A stretch of DNA of 52,766 bases from contig JAAZNC010000015.1 of assembly GCA_012798455.1 (NCBI GenBank), positions 1 through 52,766 of the forward strand, in the 5' to 3' direction. Source of the DNA: Chloroflexota bacterium. Lineage in GTDB: Bacteria > Chloroflexota > Anaerolineae > Anaerolineales > Anaerolineaceae. Numbering within the stretch: position 1 is the first letter of the stretch; each line of letters begins with the position of its first letter. The notes beneath the pieces were generated by a model. That model was given only the letters and a program-made list of their open reading frames with translations, did no database searches and was not told the origin of the DNA. Below, one piece after another: positions 43,628 to 52,214 of this stretch. A program made the position numbers and the translations under genes.

Positions 43628-45483
43628 TTCATGCATTCCTCGCCATAATTGAATTCTTCTAAATTCCAAAGATCATTCATAGTTCCACTGCTGGCACTAA
43701 ATCCACATAGATCATTGCGTGCCAGACTGATGTCACTTTGGTAATAGAGTGGAATAAGGGGCAGATCACGAAAATGATCTGATGATTGTGTTGTGATTTC
43801 ACAATCCTGCCTGACATAGGATAGTTGATCCAATCCTGGAAAGACAATTGGATTCCATGGACTATCGAGAACATCACATGGAAAATCGGATGAAATTTGA
43901 TGGGTGAAGAACATGAGATCAAACTCCATTGAGTTAATCGGACCTGATTCTGAATAATACTCACTTGCCTCGAATAAGTGGATGTTCATTTGTACTCCAC
44001 AATCTTGTAGGGATTGTTGGACGATTTGAGCTTCTTTTATAGTGAAATCATCATTCAAAATATCCATATTTAGTATTAAAGTTGTGCCGTTTGGAATGGC
44101 GTCGATTTCGTGCGCAGTGCGTGGGGTTTCGGGATTTTGATCTTCATCGATCCACCCCATTTCTTCCAGCATCCTTCGGGCTGTTTCAGTAGAATATTCA
44201 CTGTTGTCGGATTTCTCATATGGAGAAGTGACATTGTATGTTGGAAATGCGATCGAATAATTTACTTTGCTGTTCAAAAATTCCCTATCGATACACATGG
44301 ATAATACCGGCTGTAGGGCATGATTGATTTGTTTTTGGGGATTCAACCAGATTCCATTTAACATATAATTGGGCTTCATGAAAACTTGAATTGCTGGGGT
44401 CATGTAGTAATGAAGCAGATAATCGAACATATCATACTGATCTGAGAAATCGACACTTGCATCGATGAAATCACATTGATCCAAATAGATGGTTTCCCCA
44501 TCCGGACTCCAGTTGTATTCCAGAATTTCAAACGGTGCATAATCGAAATCCAGGGAAGCAAGGTTGGTATCTCCTTGATTTGAAATGAAACGGAACTCCA
44601 GTTCATCAAAATAAGGAAGACCATCGCTGGCACGGAAATAGTTGGGATTTTTTTCTAAAATAATAGAATTGTCCTGCCATTCTTTGACCATATAAGGCCC
44701 CCACCCCAGTGGGAATTGATTGGTAAGTGCAGCATCTAGAATCTCAGATTCAGAAAGATTTTCCCATACATGTTTTGGCAGCGGGGAGAAGAAATAGGTG
44801 GGGCTATTTGATGGGATTAACCCAGGTAAGAGAGATGCGGTAATCGTTGATCCCTCACCAGAGTAGCTTGATATTTGATTCACAATAGTTTTAGCATTCG
44901 GAGTAGTGGAATTGGATGCTATTAAAAAAGAAAAAACGGAATCATTTGCTGTGAGCGGTTTTCCATCAGACCATGAGATATCCCTGATAAGATGAAATGA
45001 GATTGTGGTTTGATCTAGTTCGACGGGACTTTTACCATCCCAGGTGACTGCACAGTCAGATGAGGTGCACCCGATGGGCAGATAGGTTATCCCTGTTTCC
45101 AATGTGGTCGGATTGCCGTTTGAATCAAGAAGTTTATCTCCGGGTTTGATCGTTATGCTTGATACCTGCATATCCCCATTTTCAAAAGTTGGTACATTCT
45201 CCAAAATTACCGGAACAAAACTGCCTTCGACCACATCAAATGGACCATCATAAATCGTCTGCAAGATGCTCCATTCGACTTGGCTGCTGGCTTTGTAGAT
45301 GTAGAGAGATTGTGGTGGGTATCCCATGCAAATTGTTAATTTTCTTGGTTCGTGTCGCTCAACGGATACTTGCTGATTATCGATGCCATCAGTAATGGTC
45401 GCCTGGTTTATACTCTGGCATGAAACAAAAATACCAGACAGAATAGTGATGATGAAAAGATAAAAGTTCTTTTTTATTGTCAT
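43624..45483 (-). CDS. ABC transporter substrate-binding lipoprotein, family 5 (peptide/nickel type)
   Basis: The 619-residue protein starts with a lipoprotein signal, a hydrophobic core followed by GIFVSCQS, where Cys20 would be lipidated; the residue three before it is Phe, a slightly unusual lipobox. The rest matches the SBP_bac_5 fold: TISFHLIRDISWSDGKPLTANDSVFSF and WGPYMVKEWQDNSIILEKNPNYFR, and a later ARRMLEEMGW. It should bind oligopeptides or other small ligands outside the membrane. No ABC permease or ATPase of this type is in the window, so it is an orphan. It is the only gene read leftward within the plus-strand glycan block from 31651 onward. The ATG at 45483 was chosen as the MTIKKNF start before the hydrophobic segment. 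Confidence 0.85.
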   Translation of the reverse strand: MTIKKNFYLFIITILSGIFVSCQSINQATITDGIDNQQVSVERHEPRKLTICMGYPPQSLYIYKASSQVEWSILQTIYDGPFDVVEGSFVPVILENVPTFENGDMQVSSITIKPGDKLLDSNGNPTTLETGITYLPIGCTSSDCAVTWDGKSPVELDQTTISFHLIRDISWSDGKPLTANDSVFSFLIASNSTTPNAKTIVNQISSYSGEGSTITASLLPGLIPSNSPTYFFSPLPKHVWENLSESEILDAALTNQFPLGWGPYMVKEWQDNSIILEKNPNYFRASDGLPYFDELEFRFISNQGDTNLASLDFDYAPFEILEYNWSPDGETIYLDQCDFIDASVDFSDQYDMFDYLLHYYMTPAIQVFMKPNYMLNGIWLNPQKQINHALQPVLSMCIDREFLNSKVNYSIAFPTYNVTSPYEKSDNSEYSTETARRMLEEMGWIDEDQNPETPRTAHEIDAIPNGTTLILNMDILNDDFTIKEAQIVQQSLQDCGVQMNIHLFEASEYYSESGPINSMEFDLMFFTHQISSDFPCDVLDSPWNPIVFPGLDQLSYVRQDCEITTQSSDHFRDLPLIPLYYQSDISLARNDLCGFSASSGTMNDLWNLEEFNYGEECMN

Positions 45484-45568
45484 TTTGCGATTATACGATA
45501 ATTTCCTGAATCTCCCGCAAAGGAGGATCAATCATTCTATGGTAGCATTAACTCGTTTTGGAGTGATA

Positions 45569-46513
45569 ATGCGCGTTGGTCAGAACCCAGCTAAACAAAT
45601 GAATACAATTACCAAGCCGCACAGAGTTACCGTGGCTGTTTTAAACTATATCCCTTACCAAAAGGGATATTTTTCTGAATCTTTTTTGGTTCTTCAGCGT
45701 TGTTTGGGCAGCATTCTGGAAAATACGCAGATGCCATTTGACCTGATGGTTTTTGACAACGGAAGCTGTGCAGAGGTAAAGCATTTTTTACTGGAGTTAC
45801 AAGCTACTGGCAAGATTCAATATCTGGTCCTTTCAGAGAAGAATGTAGGCAAAGGAGGAGCCTGGGAGTTCATATTTAATGCTGCTCCAGGGGAGATCAT
45901 TGCGTATAGTGATAACGATGCCTTATTCTATAAGAACTGGTTGAAGGAGAGTGTCAGGGTCTTGGAGGCTTTTCCTAATGTTGGCATGGTCACTGCTCGT
46001 GCATTGCGGACAAACCCTGAACTATCGACTAATACGGTAAAATGGGCAAATTCTGAAAAGGATGCTGTGCTTGAACGAGGTGATTTCATTAACTTTGCCG
46101 ATTTTTATGATTTTTCGGTGACCCTTGGTTATTCTGATGAAAAATTAAGGGAAGAGTATGAATCAAAAACCGATCAGCGTATCACCTATCACGATGTGAG
46201 GGCGTTTATTGGAGCAAATCATTTTCAATTTATCGGTTGGAAAAAAGTCTTACGGGAATGCCTTCCATTCGATATGCAGAAACCGCTGGGGCAGGCGAGA
46301 GAATTGGACGAGAAACTCAATGCTATGGGGTATTTGCGGCTAATGGTTAATGGTTATCTGGTACAAAATATGAGTAACCGGATTCCGGCGGATGACTCCT
46401 CCAAATCACAGTTTGTTGTAAAAAAGAAATTCCGTTTCAGGGATATCTGTGTCGTACGAAAGATCTTGCTTTGGATTCATGATTGGATTTTTAACCTTTA
46501 TTATGAAAAGTGA
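45569..46513 (+). CDS. Glycosyltransferase family 2 (first of two tandem paralogues)
   Basis: The 314-residue GT-A enzyme has VTVAVLNYIPYQKGYF, LMVFDNGSCAEVKHFL, LSEKNVGKGGAWEFIFNAAPGEIIAYSDNDALFY, where DND takes the place of the DxD metal motif. It aligns with the protein at 47997-48983 from the first residues (MRVGQNP against MPRIGMNP), and this homology, together with GGAG a few bases upstream, favours the ATG at 45569. An upstream ATG at 45539 with AGGAGG at 45521-45526 is also possible. It adds a sugar to the glycan; the donor is unknown. The stop is followed almost directly by the next gene. Confidence 0.85.
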   Translation: MRVGQNPAKQMNTITKPHRVTVAVLNYIPYQKGYFSESFLVLQRCLGSILENTQMPFDLMVFDNGSCAEVKHFLLELQATGKIQYLVLSEKNVGKGGAWEFIFNAAPGEIIAYSDNDALFYKNWLKESVRVLEAFPNVGMVTARALRTNPELSTNTVKWANSEKDAVLERGDFINFADFYDFSVTLGYSDEKLREEYESKTDQRITYHDVRAFIGANHFQFIGWKKVLRECLPFDMQKPLGQARELDEKLNAMGYLRLMVNGYLVQNMSNRIPADDSSKSQFVVKKKFRFRDICVVRKILLWIHDWIFNLYYEK

Positions 46514-46517
46514 TTCC

Positions 46518-47978
46518 ATGACATTTAATCGTAAAAAGAAATATCGAATTTTCATCAGCGCTGATCATGGCTTGGCGATCGTTTATTTTTTACAGACCCA
46601 GGTGGTGCCTGCCCTGATCTACGAAGATGTAGATGTCATACTCTTAACGGATGACGAGTTGGTCCAGAAAATTGGATCTCGTTTTGGTCAGCCCGGTTTA
46701 ACGATCGAAGGATTGCGTCTGAAAGAAGTGAAGAATTACTTGAATTCTTTTCGACCATCCTATCAGTGGTGGCTGAACTTCTTCAGGCGGGTGGGTGCCT
46801 CGAAAAAGATTAACACAGAAGCTCTGGATTCACATGTGCGCCAGGTGGAGGTGGAAGCGACTGGCAAGCGTATGTTTTTTGTGGATTTTATCCGTCTGAT
46901 CGTTTCAATATTGAGAAATTCTCGTCTGGCACGAAAATGGCTGGTGAAAAAACAGATGAAGTTCGTACCCCAAAATACAGGTATTTATGATGACTTATTT
47001 GAAAAATACCACCCTGATCTGGTGGTTGCCAGCACTCCTGGCTGGAGATTGGATCGCATTCTGGTGCGTGAAGCTGCCCAACGCGGCATTCCAACTGCTT
47101 CAGTTATTGTTGGATGGGATAATCCTTCCAGCTACAGCCTTAATGGGGGGACAGTGGATTGGATTACCTGCTGGTCGGATATTCAAAGAGAGGAACTGGT
47201 TAAGGGTTCGGATTGGAACCCCGCCAGAGTTAATGTCGGTGGCATCCCCTCATATGATGGATACTTTGAGCATAAATGGTTGATGGAAAAGGATGAATAT
47301 TTCAAATTGCATCATCTTGATCCTGAAAAGAAGTTATTAGGTTATGCCTGCAGTTTTACAACTTTTTCCCCAAATTATCAGAATATAGAAGCGATAATCA
47401 ATTTAATGCAGTCGGATGAATTGAAAGAACCCTGCCAGTTATTGATCCGTTTCCACCCCAATCATTTCTTGGATGATCCTCTATTTCGCGGTGAAAAAGA
47501 GCATATCACCAGATTAGCAAAGGAGAATCCCAATGTTCACCTGGTGGAACCGGTGCCACTGGGCGGTGATTTGGGATATTATTCCGGGGAGGATATGCCT
47601 GAGAAATCATCCATGATGGCATATTCGGATATCTTTTTGACGGTTTATTCCACCATGGTGGTGGAGGCATCCATTCATGATACACCGATCATCAGCGTCT
47701 GTTTGGATGTGCCAGGCGGGTGGAAAGATTCGAACCGTTTCTATTTACCCCTTTCAACCATTGGGAATTGGCCAACCCATAAACGGTTCATCGAATCTGG
47801 CGCCGGAAGGGTGGCGCTAAATTTAAAGGAACTAAAAGAACATATCAATACTTATCTGAAAGAACCTGAGATCGATCTTGAAAAACAGAGGAATTTTATT
47901 AAGGACGAATGTACCTATATTGATGCCAGTGCAGGGCGGCGGATTGCCGGATTCCTGCTTTCGCTGATTCGTCAATAA
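46518..47978 (+). CDS. Capsule-type GT-B glycosyltransferase
   Basis: The 486-residue protein is a GT-B-like enzyme that resembles capsule polysaccharide or CDP-glycerol transferase families. It starts KKYRIFISADHGLAIVYFLQTQVVPALIYED, then has DLVVASTPGWRLDRILVREAAQRGIPTASVIVGWDNPSSY, LLIRFHPNH and MAYSDIFLTVYSTMVVEASIHDTPIISV; the last two are the nucleotide-sugar-binding half. It probably adds a sugar to the glycan. It sits between two paralogous GT2 genes. ATG at 46503 is an alternative start. The nearest relative in the window is the protein at 35218-36858, with low similarity. Confidence 0.72.
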   Translation: MTFNRKKKYRIFISADHGLAIVYFLQTQVVPALIYEDVDVILLTDDELVQKIGSRFGQPGLTIEGLRLKEVKNYLNSFRPSYQWWLNFFRRVGASKKINTEALDSHVRQVEVEATGKRMFFVDFIRLIVSILRNSRLARKWLVKKQMKFVPQNTGIYDDLFEKYHPDLVVASTPGWRLDRILVREAAQRGIPTASVIVGWDNPSSYSLNGGTVDWITCWSDIQREELVKGSDWNPARVNVGGIPSYDGYFEHKWLMEKDEYFKLHHLDPEKKLLGYACSFTTFSPNYQNIEAIINLMQSDELKEPCQLLIRFHPNHFLDDPLFRGEKEHITRLAKENPNVHLVEPVPLGGDLGYYSGEDMPEKSSMMAYSDIFLTVYSTMVVEASIHDTPIISVCLDVPGGWKDSNRFYLPLSTIGNWPTHKRFIESGAGRVALNLKELKEHINTYLKEPEIDLEKQRNFIKDECTYIDASAGRRIAGFLLSLIRQ

Positions 47979-47996
47979 GGAAAGGAAGCAGAAGAT

Positions 47997-48983
47997 ATGC
48001 CAAGAATAGGAATGAATCCTTCTCGTGGACAAAGCACCGATTACAAACCGGCTAAAGTAACCTTGGTTATGTTGACCTATATTCCCAATGATATCGGTTA
48101 TTTTGAAAAAAGATTTGAAGTCCTTAGAATCAGCTTAGAAAGCTACATCCAGAACACCACTATCCCACATGACCTGATCGTTTTTGACAACAACAGTAAT
48201 GCTGATGTTGTCAATTATTTGAAAGATATGCGAGACAAAGATAAGATTGATTATTTGATCCTTGCCAACCGTAACATTGGGAAAATGGGAGCATTACAGA
48301 TCGCTTTCCGGGCAGCTCCCGGTGAGATCATTGCATATACGGATGACGACGTTTTCTTTTTGCCAGGTTGGCTGGAACATCATCTGGAGGTGCTTGAAAC
48401 TTATCCCAAGGTGGGTATGGTGACCGGGCTTTACATTCGTCCCCACATGAAAGAAGGAATTGGTTCCGTCATGCGTTTTGCTGAAGGGGATAATGTGGAT
48501 GTGCGCCGTGGCGACCTGGTCTCCAAAGATCTGCAACTTCATTATACCGAGAATACCGGCAGAACCTGGGAACAGTATCAAAAGGAGACCGAGGGGTTGG
48601 AAGATATGGTTCTCACTTACAAAGGTGTCACAGCCCTGGCATCTTCGGGACATTATCAATTTGTGACTCGCAAAGAGGTGATCTTGCGGGCACTCCCTGG
48701 CGTCTGGCAAAGCCAACTCATGGGAAAAATGAGAGAACTTGACCTGCAAGTCGATCTGATGGGGTACCTGCGCTTATGTACCCATCCGGCTACCATTCGT
48801 TTGTTGGGGAACGTGATCGATCCCGAAATGGCAAAACAAATCAGTGAATACGGTTTCTCAATCACTCCCAGTGACGTAAAAGTCCCAAAAAGAACACTCG
48901 GGGCACGCATCATGCGCCTTCCATTCGTGCAGAGGGTGGCGTACTTTTTATACAATCGTTTGTTCAAGGTTATCAATGCATAG
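47997..48983 (+). CDS. Glycosyltransferase family 2 (second of two tandem paralogues)
   Basis: The 328-residue GT-A enzyme has VTLVMLTYIPNDIGYFEKRF, DLIVFDNNSNADVVNYL and ILANRNIGKMGALQIAFRAAPGEIIAYTDDDVFFLPGW with a DDD metal motif. It is a clear paralogue of the protein at 45569-46513, but keeps the standard acidic motif. RGDLVSKDLQLHYTENTG lies in the acceptor half. An AAGGAAGCAGAAG sequence just upstream supports the ATG at 47997. It likely adds one sugar of the repeating unit; the two copies may differ in acceptor or donor. Confidence 0.87.
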   Translation: MPRIGMNPSRGQSTDYKPAKVTLVMLTYIPNDIGYFEKRFEVLRISLESYIQNTTIPHDLIVFDNNSNADVVNYLKDMRDKDKIDYLILANRNIGKMGALQIAFRAAPGEIIAYTDDDVFFLPGWLEHHLEVLETYPKVGMVTGLYIRPHMKEGIGSVMRFAEGDNVDVRRGDLVSKDLQLHYTENTGRTWEQYQKETEGLEDMVLTYKGVTALASSGHYQFVTRKEVILRALPGVWQSQLMGKMRELDLQVDLMGYLRLCTHPATIRLLGNVIDPEMAKQISEYGFSITPSDVKVPKRTLGARIMRLPFVQRVAYFLYNRLFKVINA

Positions 48984-49032
48984 ATTTGATGAAAATGATG
49001 GCTCGACATACAGAGTATACTCATAGAGGATC

Positions 49033-50037
49033 ATGAAGTTCCTTATAGCGGGTTTGGGTTCGATTGGTCGAAGACACTTGCGCAATTTAATTGCGCTGGG
49101 TGAGAGGGATATTTTGCTTTTCAGGACCCATCACGTTAACCTGCCAGATGCCGATCTTGCCAGTTTCTTGGTCGAAACCGATCTTCAAAAAGCCTTGGCT
49201 ACCAAACCAGATGCGGTGATTGTCTCCAATCCGACTTCTCTGCATCTAGAAATTGCAATCCCATCTGCCTCAGCTGGTTGTAGTTTGCTGATGGAAAAAC
49301 CCCTTAGTGCAAATGAAGAAAGATTATCTGATCTACAGAAAATTCTTGCAGGAAATAAAAGGGAATGTCTGGTTGGTTTTCAATTTCGTTTTCACCCTGC
49401 TTTTCAGCAGATCGATCAATGGATGAAAGAAGGAAGGATTGGGAAGATCATTTCTGCTAATGTAATTTGGGGTGAATATCTACCCGGCTGGCATCCGTGG
49501 GAAGATTATCGTAATTCATACAGCGCCCGCCAAGATCTGGGTGGTGGGGTGGTTCTGACCCTGTGCCATCCCATTGATTATTTGCGCTGGATGTTGGGTG
49601 AGGTGGAAGCGGTTTCAGCGTTTACCGGAAAAGTGAGCGAATTGGAATTGCAGGTGGAGGATATGGCTGAAATTACCATGCAGCATACCGGTGGCACAAT
49701 CTCCCACATTCATCTGGATTATTTCCGCCAGCCTAAACATCATGATCTAGAGATAGTGGGAAGCAACGGCACAATTTCCTGGGATGAAACGCTGGGGAAA
49801 GCCAGTTTATATGATGCGGCTACAGGGAAATGGTTATTCTACGAACCTTCGCCTGATTTTGAACGCAATACATTATTTCTGGAAGAAATGCGCCATTTTC
49901 TTGCCATCCTTTCGGGAAGTGCCACCCCGGTTTGTTCTTTGGGGGATGGCATACGGGTGCAGAAGATCATCGCGGCTGTGTATAGAAGTGCAAGTGAAAA
50001 CCAGCGTAAGATAATATTGTCGGATGATAGAAAATAG
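49033..50037 (+). CDS. Gfo/Idh/MocA-family oxidoreductase
   Basis: The 334-residue enzyme starts with the Rossmann motif GLGSIGRRH (7-15) and has the family EKP motif (88-90) in LLMEKPLS. The C-terminal half has GGGVVLTLCHPIDYLRWMLGE, with the conserved histidine. It would oxidise or reduce a sugar or sugar derivative with NAD(P). In the Campylobacter ptm locus for legionaminic acid a member of this family (PtmF) accompanies an SDR (PtmA) and the CMP synthetase (PtmB), and the same three types follow each other here. The homology to PtmF is inferred from family and order only. GAGG is three bases from the ATG. Confidence 0.88.
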   Translation: MKFLIAGLGSIGRRHLRNLIALGERDILLFRTHHVNLPDADLASFLVETDLQKALATKPDAVIVSNPTSLHLEIAIPSASAGCSLLMEKPLSANEERLSDLQKILAGNKRECLVGFQFRFHPAFQQIDQWMKEGRIGKIISANVIWGEYLPGWHPWEDYRNSYSARQDLGGGVVLTLCHPIDYLRWMLGEVEAVSAFTGKVSELELQVEDMAEITMQHTGGTISHIHLDYFRQPKHHDLEIVGSNGTISWDETLGKASLYDAATGKWLFYEPSPDFERNTLFLEEMRHFLAILSGSATPVCSLGDGIRVQKIIAAVYRSASENQRKIILSDDRK

Positions 50038-50051
50038 GAGTGCCAATCCTG

Positions 50052-50861
50052 ATGAGTGCGGTGGAAGACATTTTTGATCTAAAGGATGAAGTGGTTCTGG
50101 TGACCGGTGCTGCAGGGCTGATCGGATCGCGCTTTTGTAAGGTGTTGCTTGAAGCGCATGCCAGTGTCGTAGCGGCTGATTTGAATGTTCAAAAAGTAAA
50201 TGACATGATAGAGGATTGGGGAGAAAACGAAACCAGGATTAGTGGGATTGAGGTAGACATCACCTCCTCATCATCTGTTAAAAAACTGGTTGAGCAGGTA
50301 AATATAGCATTTGGACACCTTGACGTATTGGTGCATTGTGCTGCATTGGACCCCAAGTTTGATCAGGATCACAAGAACGACCACCGTGTGAGTTTTGAGG
50401 ACTTCCCGCTTGAAATGTGGCAGCAGGCATTGGATGTGAACCTTACCGGAGCGTTTTTATGTGTGCAGGAGGCGGCGCGCGTTATGAAAATGCAGGGGAA
50501 GGGCAATATCATACTGATTTCTTCAATCTATGGATTGGTCGGTCCGGATCAGCGTTTGTATCAGGAAGGGTCTTTTAAGCCGCCCTATTATAGTGTTTCC
50601 AAGGCTGGTATTTTGGGCTTGACCCGTTATGTGGCTGCCTATTATGCTAACAGTCGTATTCGCATTAATGCTTTAACACCGGGTGGAATTTATAATAATC
50701 ATAATAAAGATTTCGCCGAAGCCTATTCCACCCGATCTATTATGGGCAGGATGGCGGATATTTCAGAGTTGGATGGTGCCCTGTTGTTTCTTGCGTCCGA
50801 TGCGTCCAGTTACATGACTGGTGCCAATCTGGTGGTGGATGGTGGTTGGACTGCCTGGTAA
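50052..50861 (+). CDS. Short-chain dehydrogenase/reductase (classical SDR)
   Basis: The 269-residue enzyme has the classical motif TGAAGLIG (18-25), the HCAAL segment in place of NAG, the active-site serine in ILISSIYGLVGPD, the catalytic YYSVSKAG (Tyr-x-x-x-Lys), and LASDASSYMTGANLVVDGGWTAW at the C-terminus, typical of FabG-like reductases. There is an insertion, DQRLYQEGSFKPP, just ahead of the active-site tyrosine. Similar SDRs (PtmA-like) are found next to NulO genes. The ATG at 50052 was chosen because AGGAG at 50036-50040 is a proper distance away; the GTG at 50040 overlaps that site. Confidence 0.87.
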   Translation: MSAVEDIFDLKDEVVLVTGAAGLIGSRFCKVLLEAHASVVAADLNVQKVNDMIEDWGENETRISGIEVDITSSSSVKKLVEQVNIAFGHLDVLVHCAALDPKFDQDHKNDHRVSFEDFPLEMWQQALDVNLTGAFLCVQEAARVMKMQGKGNIILISSIYGLVGPDQRLYQEGSFKPPYYSVSKAGILGLTRYVAAYYANSRIRINALTPGGIYNNHNKDFAEAYSTRSIMGRMADISELDGALLFLASDASSYMTGANLVVDGGWTAW

Positions 50862-50879
50862 TATATAAAAAGGATTTGA

Positions 50880-52109
50880 ATGAACAAAAATAGATCAGAG
50901 ATTCTGGCGGTGATCCCCGCACGAGGGAATTCCAAGAGTATCCCGCGCAAAAATATCAAGGAACTGGCGGGTTATCCGTTGATTGCATATAGTATTGCCG
51001 CTGCCAGGCAGTCTGCCAGCGTAACCCGTGTGATCGTCTCTACTGATGATGAGGAGATCGCACAGGTCGCCAAGCAATTTGGGGCAGAAGTTCCTTTCAT
51101 GCGCCCGGCGGAGTACGCCCAGGACCAGACACTGGATCTGCCAGTGTTCGAACATGCGCTCACCTGGCTGCGCGAACAGGAGGGTTACGTAGCCGATGTT
51201 GTCATTCAATTAAGACCGACTTCTCCCATCCGCCCCAGCCATTGCGTGGATGATGCGATCGAGATCCTGCAAACTCATCCGCAGGCAGATTGTGTACGGG
51301 GAGTAGTGGTAGCTGGACAAAATCCATACAAGATGTGGCATATTCAATCAGATGGAGCTTTGAGCCCGCTCCTGACCGTGCAGGGAATAAAGGAAGCCTA
51401 TAATGCGCCCCGTCAAGCCCTGCCGCCAGTTTACTGGCAAACCGGACATATCGATGCCATTCGCCCCGCCACCATCTTGAAAAAACATTCTATGACGGGG
51501 GATGTGATCTATCCCTTACTCATCGATCAGTCATTTACGATCGATATTGATACCATGTATGATTGGCAAAATGCCGAACGCTTGATCATGGGCGGTACCC
51601 TGGAGATGGTCATCCCTTTAGAAGGGAAAAAGAAATTTCTCCCAAAATTATCCTTGATCTTGCTGGATTTTGATGGTGTGATGACCGATGACCGGGTTTG
51701 GGTGGATGAACAGGGGCACGAAATGGTGGCTGCCAATCGGGGGGACGGGTTGGGGTTGGAGTTGGTGCGTAAATATTTGGATATTCCGGTGGTGGTGATA
51801 TCCAAAGAAAGGAATCCGGTGGTCGCCAAACGGTGTGAAAAATTGCACCTCCCCTATAAACAAGGTATTGATGAAAAAGTGTCCATTATCAAGGCATTAA
51901 TGTCTGAATATTCAGTCGTGCCGGAACAGGTGGCTTATATCGGGAACGATGTGAATGATTTGGGTTGTTTTGAGCTGGTTGGCTACACGGTTGCACCAGC
52001 GGACGCACACGAAATTGTTAGGAATAAAGCGGATCTGGTATTATTGCAGCGTGGTGGGCATGGTGCGGTACGCGAGTTTTGTGACCTATTATTAAGAGAA
52101 TATTCATAG
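50880..52109 (+). CDS. neuA: CMP-nonulosonate synthetase fused to a KdsC-like HAD phosphatase
   Basis: The 409-residue protein has two domains. Residues about 8-245 are an acylneuraminate cytidylyltransferase: IPARGNSKSIPRKNI (12-26), RPTSPIRP and the metal-binding IDIDTMYDW (221-229). Residues about 256-405 are a HAD phosphatase of the KDO-8-phosphate phosphatase group, with all four motifs present: DFDG (263-266), Ser308, Lys333 and GNDVND (355-360). Similar fusions are known in mammalian CMP-sialate synthetase and in some Bacteroidetes. The HAD half is thus likely active or tetramer-forming. It would activate the acid sugar with CTP and could remove a 9-phosphate. AAGGA lies five bases ahead of the ATG. 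Confidence 0.92.
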   Translation: MNKNRSEILAVIPARGNSKSIPRKNIKELAGYPLIAYSIAAARQSASVTRVIVSTDDEEIAQVAKQFGAEVPFMRPAEYAQDQTLDLPVFEHALTWLREQEGYVADVVIQLRPTSPIRPSHCVDDAIEILQTHPQADCVRGVVVAGQNPYKMWHIQSDGALSPLLTVQGIKEAYNAPRQALPPVYWQTGHIDAIRPATILKKHSMTGDVIYPLLIDQSFTIDIDTMYDWQNAERLIMGGTLEMVIPLEGKKKFLPKLSLILLDFDGVMTDDRVWVDEQGHEMVAANRGDGLGLELVRKYLDIPVVVISKERNPVVAKRCEKLHLPYKQGIDEKVSIIKALMSEYSVVPEQVAYIGNDVNDLGCFELVGYTVAPADAHEIVRNKADLVLLQRGGHGAVREFCDLLLREYS

Positions 52110-52214
52110 ATTTTTCAAACTTTATTAAATCCTTGCTTTGGCGGTCTATTAAGCTGTCTGGCAGGTTATAATAACTTTCCTGGTGTGAATAAATTCCATG
52201 ATGGAGAATGTTGA

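Noticed and set aside
45521-45541. AGGAGG at 45521-45526 with ATG at 45539 as the start of the first GT2 gene
   Set aside because: The spacing is 12 bases and the extra ten residues do not align with the paralogue at 47997. ATG at 45569 with GGAG upstream fits better, though the longer form is not excluded.
52167-52172. TATAAT before the radical SAM gene
   Set aside because: No acceptable -35 hexamer lies 15-19 bases upstream, and there is no TG extension, so a promoter cannot be supported.
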